Source: DATGEP01 sp035310125 (GTDB lineage: Bacteria; Chloroflexota; Ktedonobacteria; Ktedonobacterales; JADMIN01). Taken from it: a DNA stretch of 9,531 nucleotides. Below are positions 1-5,698 of this stretch, in pieces. The stretch's first letter is position 1; each line of letters opens with the position of its first letter. Position numbers and translations under genes: made by a program. The DNA lies in NCBI GenBank assembly GCA_035310125.1, contig DATGEP010000109.1, positions 1 to 9,531 of the forward strand, given 5' to 3'. The notes beneath the pieces are model-generated. The model made no database searches and had not been told where the DNA came from. It was given only the letters and a program-made list of their open reading frames with translations.

Positions 1-83
1 GCAATCGGCACGGTGGCCGCATGTGTGCCTATGGCGCGGTCTCGGCTCTCGCTGGCAATCTGGGCAGCGATAGCTTGCGTGGC

Positions 84-869
84 TCAGCCCGCGACGCCCG
101 CCACGCCGAGCGCCGCGGGCAGTAACGTGCCGAAGAAGTAGCCGGCGATACCGGCGAACGCGCCCAGCGCAAAGATCTCAAGTCCACTCGCCAACCAGCT
201 GCGACGCGTCCAGCGGCTCTTGACCGCGCCCATCCCAAAAAGCAGCACCGCGGCCAGCGCAACCGAAACATAGAGCGCGCTGTTCACCGGCAGAAACAGG
301 TACGGCAGGATCGGCACGAGGGCTGCCAGTCCGAAGCTGGTACCCATTATCACCGCTCCACGCAACGCGTTCGCGTCGTCGTTATCGACTGAAAGACCGA
401 GTTCCTTTTCGACCATTGTCTTGAGCAGGACGGGCTTGCTGCTGGCCAGCTCGCGTGCCACCCGCTGGGCACTTTCGCGGGTCAGTCCCTCCTGTTGCAG
501 CATAAAGGCTACCTCAGCCTCGGCCTCGCCAGGTCGTTCATCCACCTCGCGCGCTTCGGTGGCGATCTGCGCTTCGAAAATCTCGCGCTGGCTCTTGCTC
601 GACATGTACTCGCCCGCGGCCATGCTGAAGACGCCAGCCAGGGTTGCCGCGAAACCGGCCACTAGCACGGGAAAGGGTTGGCCGGTGGCACCGCCGACGG
701 TGCTGACAACTGCCAGCACGCTGGTCAATCCATCTTGCGCACCGAACACCGCTTCGCGGATCTCACTGAGCACACTGGCCTGGCGGCGCTCGGCGTCCAG
801 GTGAGTGGCAAGCCACGCCGAATCGAATTCGGCGGCGGCCGCCGCGGCTGGTTGGCTGGAAACTGTCAC
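84..869 (-). CDS. VIT1/CCC1-family divalent metal transporter
   Basis: The 261-residue protein belongs to the VIT1/CCC1 family of membrane transporters, which move Fe2+/Mn2+ across membranes, usually by proton exchange. About five hydrophobic segments are visible (roughly residues 40-62, 66-88, 170-190, 196-217, 228-250), the family's usual topology. The first helix carries FGAQDGL (D46), and the second helix end has FSMAAGEYMSSKSQ (M83, E87); these match the signature regions whose Asp, Met and Glu residues line the metal path in characterised VIT1 proteins. Between helices 2 and 3 is a Glu-rich cytoplasmic stretch (about 95-165), equivalent to the metal-binding domain. The start is GTG, preceded by GGGAGG (minus strand of 881-886) inside the end of the upstream ChrB-like gene. 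The gap to that gene is only 6 bp, so they are very likely co-transcribed. The substrate (Fe versus Mn) is inferred from the family only. Confidence 0.93.
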   Translation of the reverse strand: MTVSSQPAAAAAAEFDSAWLATHLDAERRQASVLSEIREAVFGAQDGLTSVLAVVSTVGGATGQPFPVLVAGFAATLAGVFSMAAGEYMSSKSQREIFEAQIATEAREVDERPGEAEAEVAFMLQQEGLTRESAQRVARELASSKPVLLKTMVEKELGLSVDNDDANALRGAVIMGTSFGLAALVPILPYLFLPVNSALYVSVALAAVLLFGMGAVKSRWTRRSWLASGLEIFALGAFAGIAGYFFGTLLPAALGVAGVAG

Positions 870-875
870 CTTGCG

Positions 876-1607
876 TCAGGCCTCCCGTTCGCCACCGGCC
901 CGCTGAAGTGGTTGACCGCTGTTGCCGCGGGCGCGCCTGGAACGCGAGCGCACCGGACGCAAGGGAGTAATGGGACGTGGCGCCGGCATGGGTTCCGGCG
1001 ACGCTTCTTCTTCAGAAGGCTCCGCCGAAGGGTCACTACCCTGGCGGCGATAGACGTCTTCCTCGAAGCGCGCCAGCAAGCCCTGACAGCGTGCTAGCCA
1101 GGTTTCGACCTCGTCGCGCCGCTCGGCCTTGAACCAGTCGCGTGATTTGACGCGGTCGAACCAGCGGCGAATCTTTTCCAGATCCTGCTCGATCTCCTCC
1201 GCTTCCTCGAACGTGTAATTCTCGCGAAAGCGCTCGAACTCGATCTCTTTGACGAATTTGGTCTCGCACTCTTCGATAATTTCGGCGTACTCGCTGGCCC
1301 GCTGCTCGCGAAAAGCCTCGATAATGCGGGTTTCATCTTCGGGCGGCAGACGCGGAACGTCCAGTAAGAATGTCTCGCCACCCAGGGCGGGAATCTTGGC
1401 CGCCACCTGGTTGACCTCATCCATGACGCCTGGGACGTCAGGAAAGATACACACGCACTGCTGCAGGTACAGCGTCCCCAATCGTTTGAGGTCGCGCCAG
1501 ACTCCGACCCGCTTGCTGGCCGGATCCGTGGGCACCCGATAGATGAGCACGTGCCAGCCGACTGGCTCCCCACGTTTGAGCGTGCGCGATAGCCTCTTGG
1601 CGTTCAT
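876..1607 (-). CDS. ChrB N-terminal-domain protein (chromate resistance-associated)
   Basis: A 243-residue soluble protein resembling the N-terminal domain of ChrB, the chromate-responsive regulator family. The visible match is the start of the fold: GWHVLIYRVP (residues 17-26), then VGVWRDLKRLGTLYLQQCVC (34-53), where ChrB proteins have a conserved W-R-LKRLGA-type helix. A long charged helical region (about 95-190, many E/R/K) follows. The last 50 residues are low-complexity, first Glu/Ser/Pro and then Arg/Pro-rich, with no second ChrB domain, so this is the stand-alone N-domain form rather than full ChrB (about 310 residues). The ATG start has GAGGAG (minus strand, 1612-1617) four bases upstream. 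No chromate transporter ChrA is present; instead the gene leads directly into a VIT1/CCC1 transporter gene. A role in metal or stress response is plausible, but chromate specificity is unsupported here. Confidence 0.85.
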   Translation of the reverse strand: MNAKRLSRTLKRGEPVGWHVLIYRVPTDPASKRVGVWRDLKRLGTLYLQQCVCIFPDVPGVMDEVNQVAAKIPALGGETFLLDVPRLPPEDETRIIEAFREQRASEYAEIIEECETKFVKEIEFERFRENYTFEEAEEIEQDLEKIRRWFDRVKSRDWFKAERRDEVETWLARCQGLLARFEEDVYRRQGSDPSAEPSEEEASPEPMPAPRPITPLRPVRSRSRRARGNSGQPLQRAGGEREA

Positions 1608-1635
1608 TCCACTCCTCGCTCGACTGGTCGGTTGA

Positions 1636-1670
1636 CCCTACCCGTACGGGTTCGCCCTACCCATACCGGG
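1636..1670 (-). repeat. Paired CCCTACCC repeats in the operon leader
   Basis: Two imperfect direct copies 19 bp apart on the plus strand: CCCTACCCGTACGGGT (1636-1651) and CCCTACCCATACCGGG (1655-1670). The first contains the perfect 12-bp palindrome ACCCGTACGGGT (1640-1651); the second is a degraded version. They lie between the predicted transcription start (about 1705) and the chrB-like start codon. This could be a regulator-binding site or a leader RNA structure; GC-rich palindromes of this type resemble CsoR-like metal-sensor sites only loosely. Confidence 0.45.
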
Positions 1671-1711
1671 GCGGCTCCTGGGTACACACGTAGTAGTTCA
1701 CAGGCGTGCTT

Positions 1712-1739
1712 ATGATACACCAGAACACCGCCCTGTCAA
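1712..1739 (-). promoter_or_regulatory. Sigma70-like promoter of the chrB-like/VIT operon
   Basis: On the minus strand a perfect -35 TTGACA (1739-1734) is followed after 16 bp by TATCAT (1717-1712), five of six matches to TATAAT. The -35 overlaps the TGA stop of the Fur-family gene. Transcription would begin near 1705, giving a leader of about 100 nt before the ATG at 1607. Seen directly as motifs; activity is inferred. Confidence 0.6.
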
Positions 1740-2173
1740 CCGGTGGTCAGCTCGCGGGCGCCCCCCGCGCAGGCCGGGCAGCGACCACGAAAAATGACTT
1801 GCGCCTCGTCCACCTCGGACCCTGCAAGCTCGGCCTGTAGGCACGGCTTCTGGCCGACGAGACAGGTCACGTCCAGCACTGCATCGCACTGGCGACACAC
1901 AAAATGGTGATGCCATGGCCTGCCCGTCTCGTACAGCGCACGGCCCGGTCCCACATCCGCCAGCGTGATCAGTCCATGCTGTTGGAGTTTGTTGAGCACG
2001 TTGTAGACCGAACCGCGCAGCAGGTTGGGGTCCTCGCCGGCGAGCGCCTCGGTGATCTCGTCGGCCGAGTGGTGCCCGCCGCGCTCGGTCAAGAAGCGCA
2101 GCACCAGTAGGCGCGGCCGCGTCGACTTCAGCCTGGCAGCGCGCAGCGCATGCTCAAGTTCCGCATCGCTCAT
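1736..2173 (-). CDS. Fur/PerR-family metal-dependent transcriptional regulator
   Basis: 145 residues, the usual length for Fur-superfamily repressors. The N-terminal winged-helix domain (about 1-80) contains STRPRLLVLRFL and the recognition-helix region RGSVYNVLNKLQQHGL (53-68). The C-terminal dimerisation domain has the histidine cluster HHHF (88-91) and two CxxC motifs, C93/C96 and C132/C135, typical of the structural zinc site. D101 sits where PerR has the Asp of its regulatory site (Fur proteins usually have Glu), but E82 replaces the other PerR Asp, so peroxide versus metal sensing is undecided. The ATG start lacks a clear Shine-Dalgarno. It lies 59 bp downstream of a small ORF that has a strong operator-like palindrome at its 5' end, suggesting autoregulated co-transcription. 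Its 3' end overlaps the promoter of the next operon. Confidence 0.93.
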   Translation of the reverse strand: MSDAELEHALRAARLKSTRPRLLVLRFLTERGGHHSADEITEALAGEDPNLLRGSVYNVLNKLQQHGLITLADVGPGRALYETGRPWHHHFVCRQCDAVLDVTCLVGQKPCLQAELAGSEVDEAQVIFRGRCPACAGGARELTTG

Positions 2174-2193
2174 GGTGTTGGCAGGCTACAAGT

Positions 2194-2212
2194 GCGATTG
2201 TCCGTCAATCGC
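2194..2212. repeat. 19-bp perfect inverted repeat upstream of the Fur-family gene
   Basis: Arms GCGATTG (2194-2200) and CAATCGC (2206-2212) flank a 5-bp spacer, about 20 bp upstream of the regulator's ATG. It could form a small RNA hairpin in the transcript between the small ORF and the regulator gene, or be a protein-binding site. There is no T tract, so it is not a convincing terminator. Confidence 0.4.
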
Positions 2213-2232
2213 CTGCGTCCGCCGGGCGGCTG

Positions 2233-2415
2233 TCAGATTTCGCGGCCACCGCGTCGATGGCAGACTGCGGGCAGCCGAGAGGCCAGGCGACAGAGCGGCG
2301 AACGGTGGGCGGGGGCGGAGGAGCGTGCCAGGCGCACCAGCGCTTGTCTGCGGAAGAAGTCCTGGCGGGCGTCGCGCAGCAGCGTAACGTCCACTTCTGC
2401 AATGGGGTTCAGCAT
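2233..2415 (-). CDS. Small Arg-rich hypothetical protein (60 aa)
   Basis: A 60-residue basic protein beginning MLNPIAEVDVTLLRDARQDF and continuing through an Arg-rich amphipathic stretch (RRQALVRLARSS, about 22-33) to a basic tail (CHRRGGREI). I do not recognise a characterised family, though short helical ORFs opening MLNP and carrying an R-L-A-R pattern are, from memory, frequent in high-GC Gram-positive-like genomes. The case for it being real is the translation signal: AGGAG (minus strand of 2421-2425) five bases before the ATG, directly below a long palindromic operator, and its place 59 bp upstream of a Fur-family gene in the same orientation. No transmembrane segment or signal peptide is evident. 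The C-terminal third is the weakest part. Function unknown; it might be a partner or target of the regulator. Confidence 0.6.
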   Translation of the reverse strand: MLNPIAEVDVTLLRDARQDFFRRQALVRLARSSAPAHRSPLCRLASRLPAVCHRRGGREI

Positions 2416-2423
2416 GAATTTCT

Positions 2424-2454
2424 CCTGTTATTTTGACAGAGTCATAATAACAGG
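2424..2454. promoter_or_regulatory. 31-bp palindromic operator, candidate Fur-family box
   Basis: Plus-strand arms CCTGTTATTTTGAC (2424-2437) and GTCATAATAACAGG (2441-2454) are separated by AGA; 13 of 14 positions pair. The AT-rich core stands out in GC-rich surroundings and recalls Fur/PerR/Zur boxes (TTAT...ATAA, TGTTA...TAACA), although the centre is longer than in classical 19-bp boxes. On the minus strand TATTAT (2449-2444) within it can serve as -10, with a weak GGGACA (2473-2468) 18 bp upstream as -35. The Shine-Dalgarno AGGAG of the small ORF overlaps its edge. Bound repressor would block polymerase. Binding by the adjacent Fur-family protein is inferred. Confidence 0.7.
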
Positions 2455-2665
2455 CGGGAATGCCGGCTGTCCCACACCGTGCCTCGGACGTGTTGCCACC
2501 CTCCGCTGAGTGCCAGGAGCTGCGTTTGGGCGCCGACGGTATCCTGGCTGCCCCCCAGGCAGGACGACTCCAGTAGCTGTGCATGGGCACCGGGCGGCCT
2601 GTCCAGCGCAGCCGCGCACTCCCGCCATGGCTCGGCGAGCCTCGACCGGCGGTTCACATGGCGCC
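2455..2665. other. Intergenic stretch without a supported gene
   Basis: Between the TAG that ends the remnant frame at 2666 and the operator at 2424-2454 there is no frame that combines a start, a Shine-Dalgarno and a recognisable protein. Several overlapping open frames exist on both strands, as expected at this GC content, and none resembles a known family. Apart from the weak -35 candidate at 2468-2473 I see no regulatory motif. Confidence 0.6.
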
Positions 2666-2797
2666 CTACCAGCGCATCCCCATCTCAAAGAATAGGGCCT
2701 CGAGTTGTTCGCCGATAGGCACGGCTTCGAGCCGGCCGAGTTGCACGATTGTCAGCAGGCCGTTCTTGCTCCCGCACGTGTGGCCGAGCCACGAAGT
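2666..2797 (-). pseudogene. 3' remnant of an unidentified gene, in frame after the FAH stop
   Basis: Immediately after the TAA of the FAH gene (2800-2798) the same frame stays open for 43 codons and ends at TAG (2668-2666). The translation runs from TSWLGHTCGSK through GLLTIVQLGRLEAVPIGEQL to EALFFEMGMRW. The third codon positions are mostly G/C, and the alternation of hydrophobic and charged residues looks like a genuine protein C-terminus rather than random translation. There is no start codon with a Shine-Dalgarno. I cannot name the family. The likeliest reading is the surviving 3' end of a downstream gene removed by deletion; stop-codon readthrough producing a longer FAH protein is a less likely alternative. 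Confidence 0.4.
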
Positions 2798-3760
2798 TTA
2801 CGGAGGTGCGGTGTCGTGAAGGAGGTGGGCCTCTTGCGGACGGTTGCGACGAACGGCTTCGTGGTTGACGCTGTCCTGGCCCATGTAGATGCCGCGCTCC
2901 CAGCTTCGCTTGAGCGGGTCCTCCACGGTCAGTGCCATGCGGCCGATGCCGTGGATGAGCATCTCCAGCGTCTCACCATCCTGGACCGGTCCGAGGCCTT
3001 CGTGATTGGTCCCACAGCAGAGCAGGTCACCGCTGCGCAGGGTCAGGGTACGCGAGGCGAACTCGATCAGCTCTGGGACACGGTGCTCCATGTCGTCGGT
3101 GTTGTAGTTGTGGCGCAGCTGGCCGTCGTTCCAGAACTGGACCCACAGGTCATTGGGATCGGGAAGCTCGTCGGCGGTGGTGATGCACGGGCCGATCGGT
3201 AAGAACGTGTCGAACGATTTGCCCAGCCAGGTGCCGCGGCCCCAGGTGGAGCGGCCCTCGCCCCGGCCGGTGATGTCCATCATGCAGGTGTAGCCGAAAA
3301 CCGCGGTGCGCCAGTCAGTTTGTGCGATGTTGCGCGCTGGGCCTTTGAGGACGATGCCCAACTCGGCCTCGTGCATGAACATCCACGGCACGGTGAAGCT
3401 GGGCAAGCGGATGGTGTCGCCGGGGCCCACGGCGGCGTCGGGGTTTTTGAGGAACATGTTGAGCGGGCGGGCCTGGCGCTGGGCGTGCTCCCAGTAGTTG
3501 GCGATGCAGCACAGGACCTTGCCCGGACGTGGCAGCGGCGGGCGCAGACGCACCTGCTCCAGCGGACGGGCAGGCGCATCGATTGCGAGCTGTTCCAGGC
3601 GCGGGCGGAGGGAGTCGAAGTGATCGATCAGGGTTGCCATCGTGCGCTGCGGCGTGCTTGTGGTGGGCACGACGGAGCTGATGTCAATGACGCCTGCGTC
3701 GGTCAGGATGGCCGGCAGCATGGCGTCACTGCCGAGCTCCGAGAAGAGCGCGAACTTCAT
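2798..3760 (-). CDS. Fumarylacetoacetate hydrolase (FAH) family protein, catalytic copy
   Basis: 320 residues of the FAH fold, a family of Mg2+-dependent hydrolases, hydratases and decarboxylases acting on 2-oxo/2-hydroxy dienoic acids, often in the late steps of aromatic meta-cleavage. An N-terminal cap domain (about 1-75) precedes the core. Visible active-site elements are NYWEH (H92, lid histidine), HEAELGIVLKGPARN with E131 and E133, and CMMDITGR with D162; these two Glu and one Asp are the family's metal ligands. WLGKSFDTFLPIGP (178-191) supplies the conserved Lys, and SGDLLCCGT (243-251) the C-terminal loop. A 40-residue tail after EDPLKRSW extends it beyond the roughly 280 residues of its neighbour. 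Its ATG overlaps the TGA of the upstream FAH gene (ATGA), implying translational coupling. The exact reaction is not determinable. Confidence 0.93.
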   Translation of the reverse strand: MKFALFSELGSDAMLPAILTDAGVIDISSVVPTTSTPQRTMATLIDHFDSLRPRLEQLAIDAPARPLEQVRLRPPLPRPGKVLCCIANYWEHAQRQARPLNMFLKNPDAAVGPGDTIRLPSFTVPWMFMHEAELGIVLKGPARNIAQTDWRTAVFGYTCMMDITGRGEGRSTWGRGTWLGKSFDTFLPIGPCITTADELPDPNDLWVQFWNDGQLRHNYNTDDMEHRVPELIEFASRTLTLRSGDLLCCGTNHEGLGPVQDGETLEMLIHGIGRMALTVEDPLKRSWERGIYMGQDSVNHEAVRRNRPQEAHLLHDTAPP

Positions 3761-4596
3761 GCAGTCGACCTCACGGGCGCCGCGACCTTGACCGAGAGAC
3801 GGCCGATTGGCTCGATCTCGACCTCCACATTGTCGCCGTCGGTCAACGGGCGGAGGCCGACTTGGCTGGTGCCGCAGGCGAGGATGTCGCCGCTGTGGAG
3901 GGTCATGACGGTGGTGGTGAACTGGAGCTGGTCGGGGATCGAGTGGCTGGCCTGGGCGATGAGAAAATCCTGCGCGGGGCTGCCGTTGTGCCGCGAGCGG
4001 ACCCGGAGGCTGGTTGGGTCGGCAAGCTCGTCTGTTGTGACGATGCAGGGACCGAGTGGCCCGAGGGTGTCAGACTTGGCAAGCCAGAAATCGCGGCCGA
4101 ATTGCTGATCGCCGCGGGCCATGACGTCGACGACGCAGGTGTAGCCGAAGACGGCGGTGTGCCACTTGTTTCCGGAGACGTTTTTGGCCGGCCCGCGGAT
4201 GACCAGGCCGACCATGGCCTGCGGCAAGAACTGCCAACTGGAGTCCACATCGGGCAGGCGGATGGTGTCGTCTGGGCCGATGACGGATTCGGGGCTTTTC
4301 AGGGTTGCCAGCAGTGGCTGTGATGGGTCGCCCGTATAGCTGGCGGTGGTGATCAGAATCTTGCCAGGCCATGGGACGGGCGGCAGCAGACGCACACCGC
4401 CGAGTGGGACGGGAGTGGTGGTGGCCGCCAGGTCAGCCAGACGTGGGCGGAGCGAGTCGAACGCGTCGATCAAGTGCTGCAGACGGGCTTGAGGCGTGTC
4501 GCCATCGAGCAGGTCATCGAACGGGGCAACGCCCTGGCTGGTGAGCACACCGTACTGTGCGGCTGCACCGGCTGTCTCGAACAGCACGAGCTTCAT
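3757..4596 (-). CDS. FAH-family paralogue with lost metal ligands (probable pseudo-enzyme)
   Basis: 279 residues, colinear with the downstream FAH protein from the start MKLVLFETAG through FGYTCVVDVMARGD and SGDILACGTSQVGL. The start at 4596 is chosen because homology to the neighbour begins there and its ATG overlaps the TGA of the amidohydrolase gene (ATGA); the frame is open for 62 more codons upstream, but that segment lies inside the amidohydrolase gene. The key residues differ from the neighbour's HEAEL: here the segment reads PQAMV, putting Q126 and M128 where metal-binding Glu residues belong. NYWEH is replaced by SYTGD, losing the lid histidine, and KSFDTF is shortened to KSDTLG. D157 and K174 remain. 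By family knowledge it should not bind the catalytic metal normally. It may be a structural partner of the catalytic copy or have a changed activity. The reading frame is intact. Confidence 0.9.
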   Translation of the reverse strand: MKLVLFETAGAAAQYGVLTSQGVAPFDDLLDGDTPQARLQHLIDAFDSLRPRLADLAATTTPVPLGGVRLLPPVPWPGKILITTASYTGDPSQPLLATLKSPESVIGPDDTIRLPDVDSSWQFLPQAMVGLVIRGPAKNVSGNKWHTAVFGYTCVVDVMARGDQQFGRDFWLAKSDTLGPLGPCIVTTDELADPTSLRVRSRHNGSPAQDFLIAQASHSIPDQLQFTTTVMTLHSGDILACGTSQVGLRPLTDGDNVEVEIEPIGRLSVKVAAPVRSTA

Positions 4597-5546
4597 CGGG
4601 TGAGTGCACTCCGCGCGAAGAGTCTGGCGGCGGAGTAGTGCATGATCTGGTCGATGTCGTCGGCGGGGAGATCGGACCGGGTGATGTAGGCGAAGGTTTC
4701 GGTATACGACTCGTAGTCCATGAGATAGGGGTAGTCGCTGCCAGTGACCAGGTGCTGTGGCCCGAGGGCTTGCCAGGCGCAATGCAATGCCGCCTGTGAG
4801 CCATGGCCGACGGTGTCGTAGTACAGCCGCCGCGCGGTCTCGCTGGGCTTTTCGGGCAAGTGCGGGTGCTGCGACGGGAGCTGGTTGTCCAGCCGCTGCA
4901 GCTGCATCGGGATGAGGCCACCGAAGTGCGGAATCACGTACTTGACGTTCGGAAAGCGGAACGGGATGGTGCGCACGATCAAGTGCAGGACCAGGACGCT
5001 GTCTTCGATTGAAGCGCCCGCGGCAGTTCCGAGTTTGTAGTCGTTGATGAATGGTGCACGCAGACCAGTAAAGGCTGGGTGATAGAAGAGCACGGCTGCT
5101 CGACGGTTCAGCTCGGCGTAGAGGGGTTCGAACTCAGCTTCGGCGGTAGAACGGTCGAGGACTGACAGGGCCACCGTGGCGCCGACCATGTCGAGTTGAT
5201 CGAGGCCGCGCTCGAGCTCGCGCAGCGATGCGTCGATATGCGGTAACGGCAGCGAGACGTAGGCCGCGAACCGTTCGGGGTAGCGATGGGTGAGCTCGGC
5301 AAAGCTGTCATTGCACAGCCGCGCGGCCTCAACGGCGTCTGATTCGCGTTCGAAGTAGGGGTAGCTGGAAGCTGGGCAGAGAATCTGCAGTTGGACACCC
5401 GCCTCGTCCATGAGCTGGAGTCGAGCGGCGAGCTGATCCGCGGCGTCGGTGGTGGGATGGCGAAAGCGCGGCTGATTGCGCGCGCCCAGACGTGTCATCA
5501 GCTCGGTGTACCGCTCCGGGTAGTAGTGGCAGTGGACGTCGATCAA
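4593..5546 (-). CDS. Amidohydrolase family 2 (ACMSD-like) metal-dependent hydrolase/decarboxylase
   Basis: 317 residues with a TIM-barrel amidohydrolase-2 pattern: HxH near the N-terminus (DVHCHYY, H5 and H7), FYHPAF (H156), IPHFGG (H207) and TGSDYPY (D271). These are the ligands of the ACMSD group, which includes aminocarboxymuconate-semialdehyde decarboxylase and aromatic acid decarboxylases, all using Zn2+ or Mn2+. That group favours decarboxylation of a ring or ring-fission acid, though hydrolysis is possible. The start is TTG (5546-5544): it places the family's first beta strand and HxH at residues 1-7, and no ATG or GTG lies in frame close upstream. No clear Shine-Dalgarno is present, but the TTG overlaps the TGA of the cupin remnant (TTGA), so translation was probably coupled to that former gene. 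Downstream it overlaps the FAH-like gene by ATGA. Substrate unknown. Confidence 0.93.
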   Translation of the reverse strand: MIDVHCHYYPERYTELMTRLGARNQPRFRHPTTDAADQLAARLQLMDEAGVQLQILCPASSYPYFERESDAVEAARLCNDSFAELTHRYPERFAAYVSLPLPHIDASLRELERGLDQLDMVGATVALSVLDRSTAEAEFEPLYAELNRRAAVLFYHPAFTGLRAPFINDYKLGTAAGASIEDSVLVLHLIVRTIPFRFPNVKYVIPHFGGLIPMQLQRLDNQLPSQHPHLPEKPSETARRLYYDTVGHGSQAALHCAWQALGPQHLVTGSDYPYLMDYESYTETFAYITRSDLPADDIDQIMHYSAARLFARSALTR

Positions 5547-5698
5547 GGCACCAGGACCATGCCGCGTAGCTGAGCTTGCAGTGCGGGCTCGAACTTCGCG
5601 TGAATCAGAATGAACACCATGCGCGCTGGCGCATCAGAGCGGTTGTCCCATGCGTGGTTCGTGCCGCGCTGGACGACCGGTGACGACGCGACGAACGA
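5543..5698 (-). pseudogene. Cupin-domain 3' remnant
   Basis: Directly after the TGA of the VOC gene (5701-5699), in the same frame, 51 sense codons run to a TGA that overlaps the amidohydrolase TTG start. The translation contains VVQRGTNHAWDNRSDAPARM followed by VFILIHAKF, which matches the last beta strands of small cupin proteins (the pattern QRGTxHAWxNRSDxPxRxxFVLxxA), including the second-motif histidine. The remaining cupin (first motif and N-terminal half) is absent because the upstream sequence is the VOC gene. No start codon with a Shine-Dalgarno exists. The likely history is deletion of the 5' part of a cupin gene that once stood between the VOC and amidohydrolase genes. It may still be transcribed as part of the operon. 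Confidence 0.72.

Noticed and set aside
1..83. Possible coding sequence downstream of the VIT gene
   Set aside because: Frames are open to the window edge but too short, without start signals or recognisable residues; nothing can be called.
2428..2688. Open frames on the minus strand, Arg/Pro/Gly-rich, in the intergenic stretch
   Set aside because: No Shine-Dalgarno, no recognisable family, and they run into or overlap the palindromic operator; typical chance frames at high GC.
2722..2734. CGGCT-TCG-AGCCG hairpin
   Set aside because: Five-bp stem without T run inside the remnant frame; expected by chance in GC-rich DNA.
2779..2793. GTGGC-CGA-GCCAC hairpin as terminator of the FAH gene
   Set aside because: Short stem, no T tract, and it lies within the coding-like remnant frame.
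3320..4108. 262-codon plus-strand frame opposite the FAH genes
   Set aside because: Antisense shadow of two clearly conserved FAH-family genes; its translation shows no family pattern.
4597..4782. N-terminal extension of 62 codons on the FAH-like frame
   Set aside because: It lies inside the amidohydrolase gene, is Arg-rich as expected of a shadow frame, and family homology begins at the ATG at 4596.
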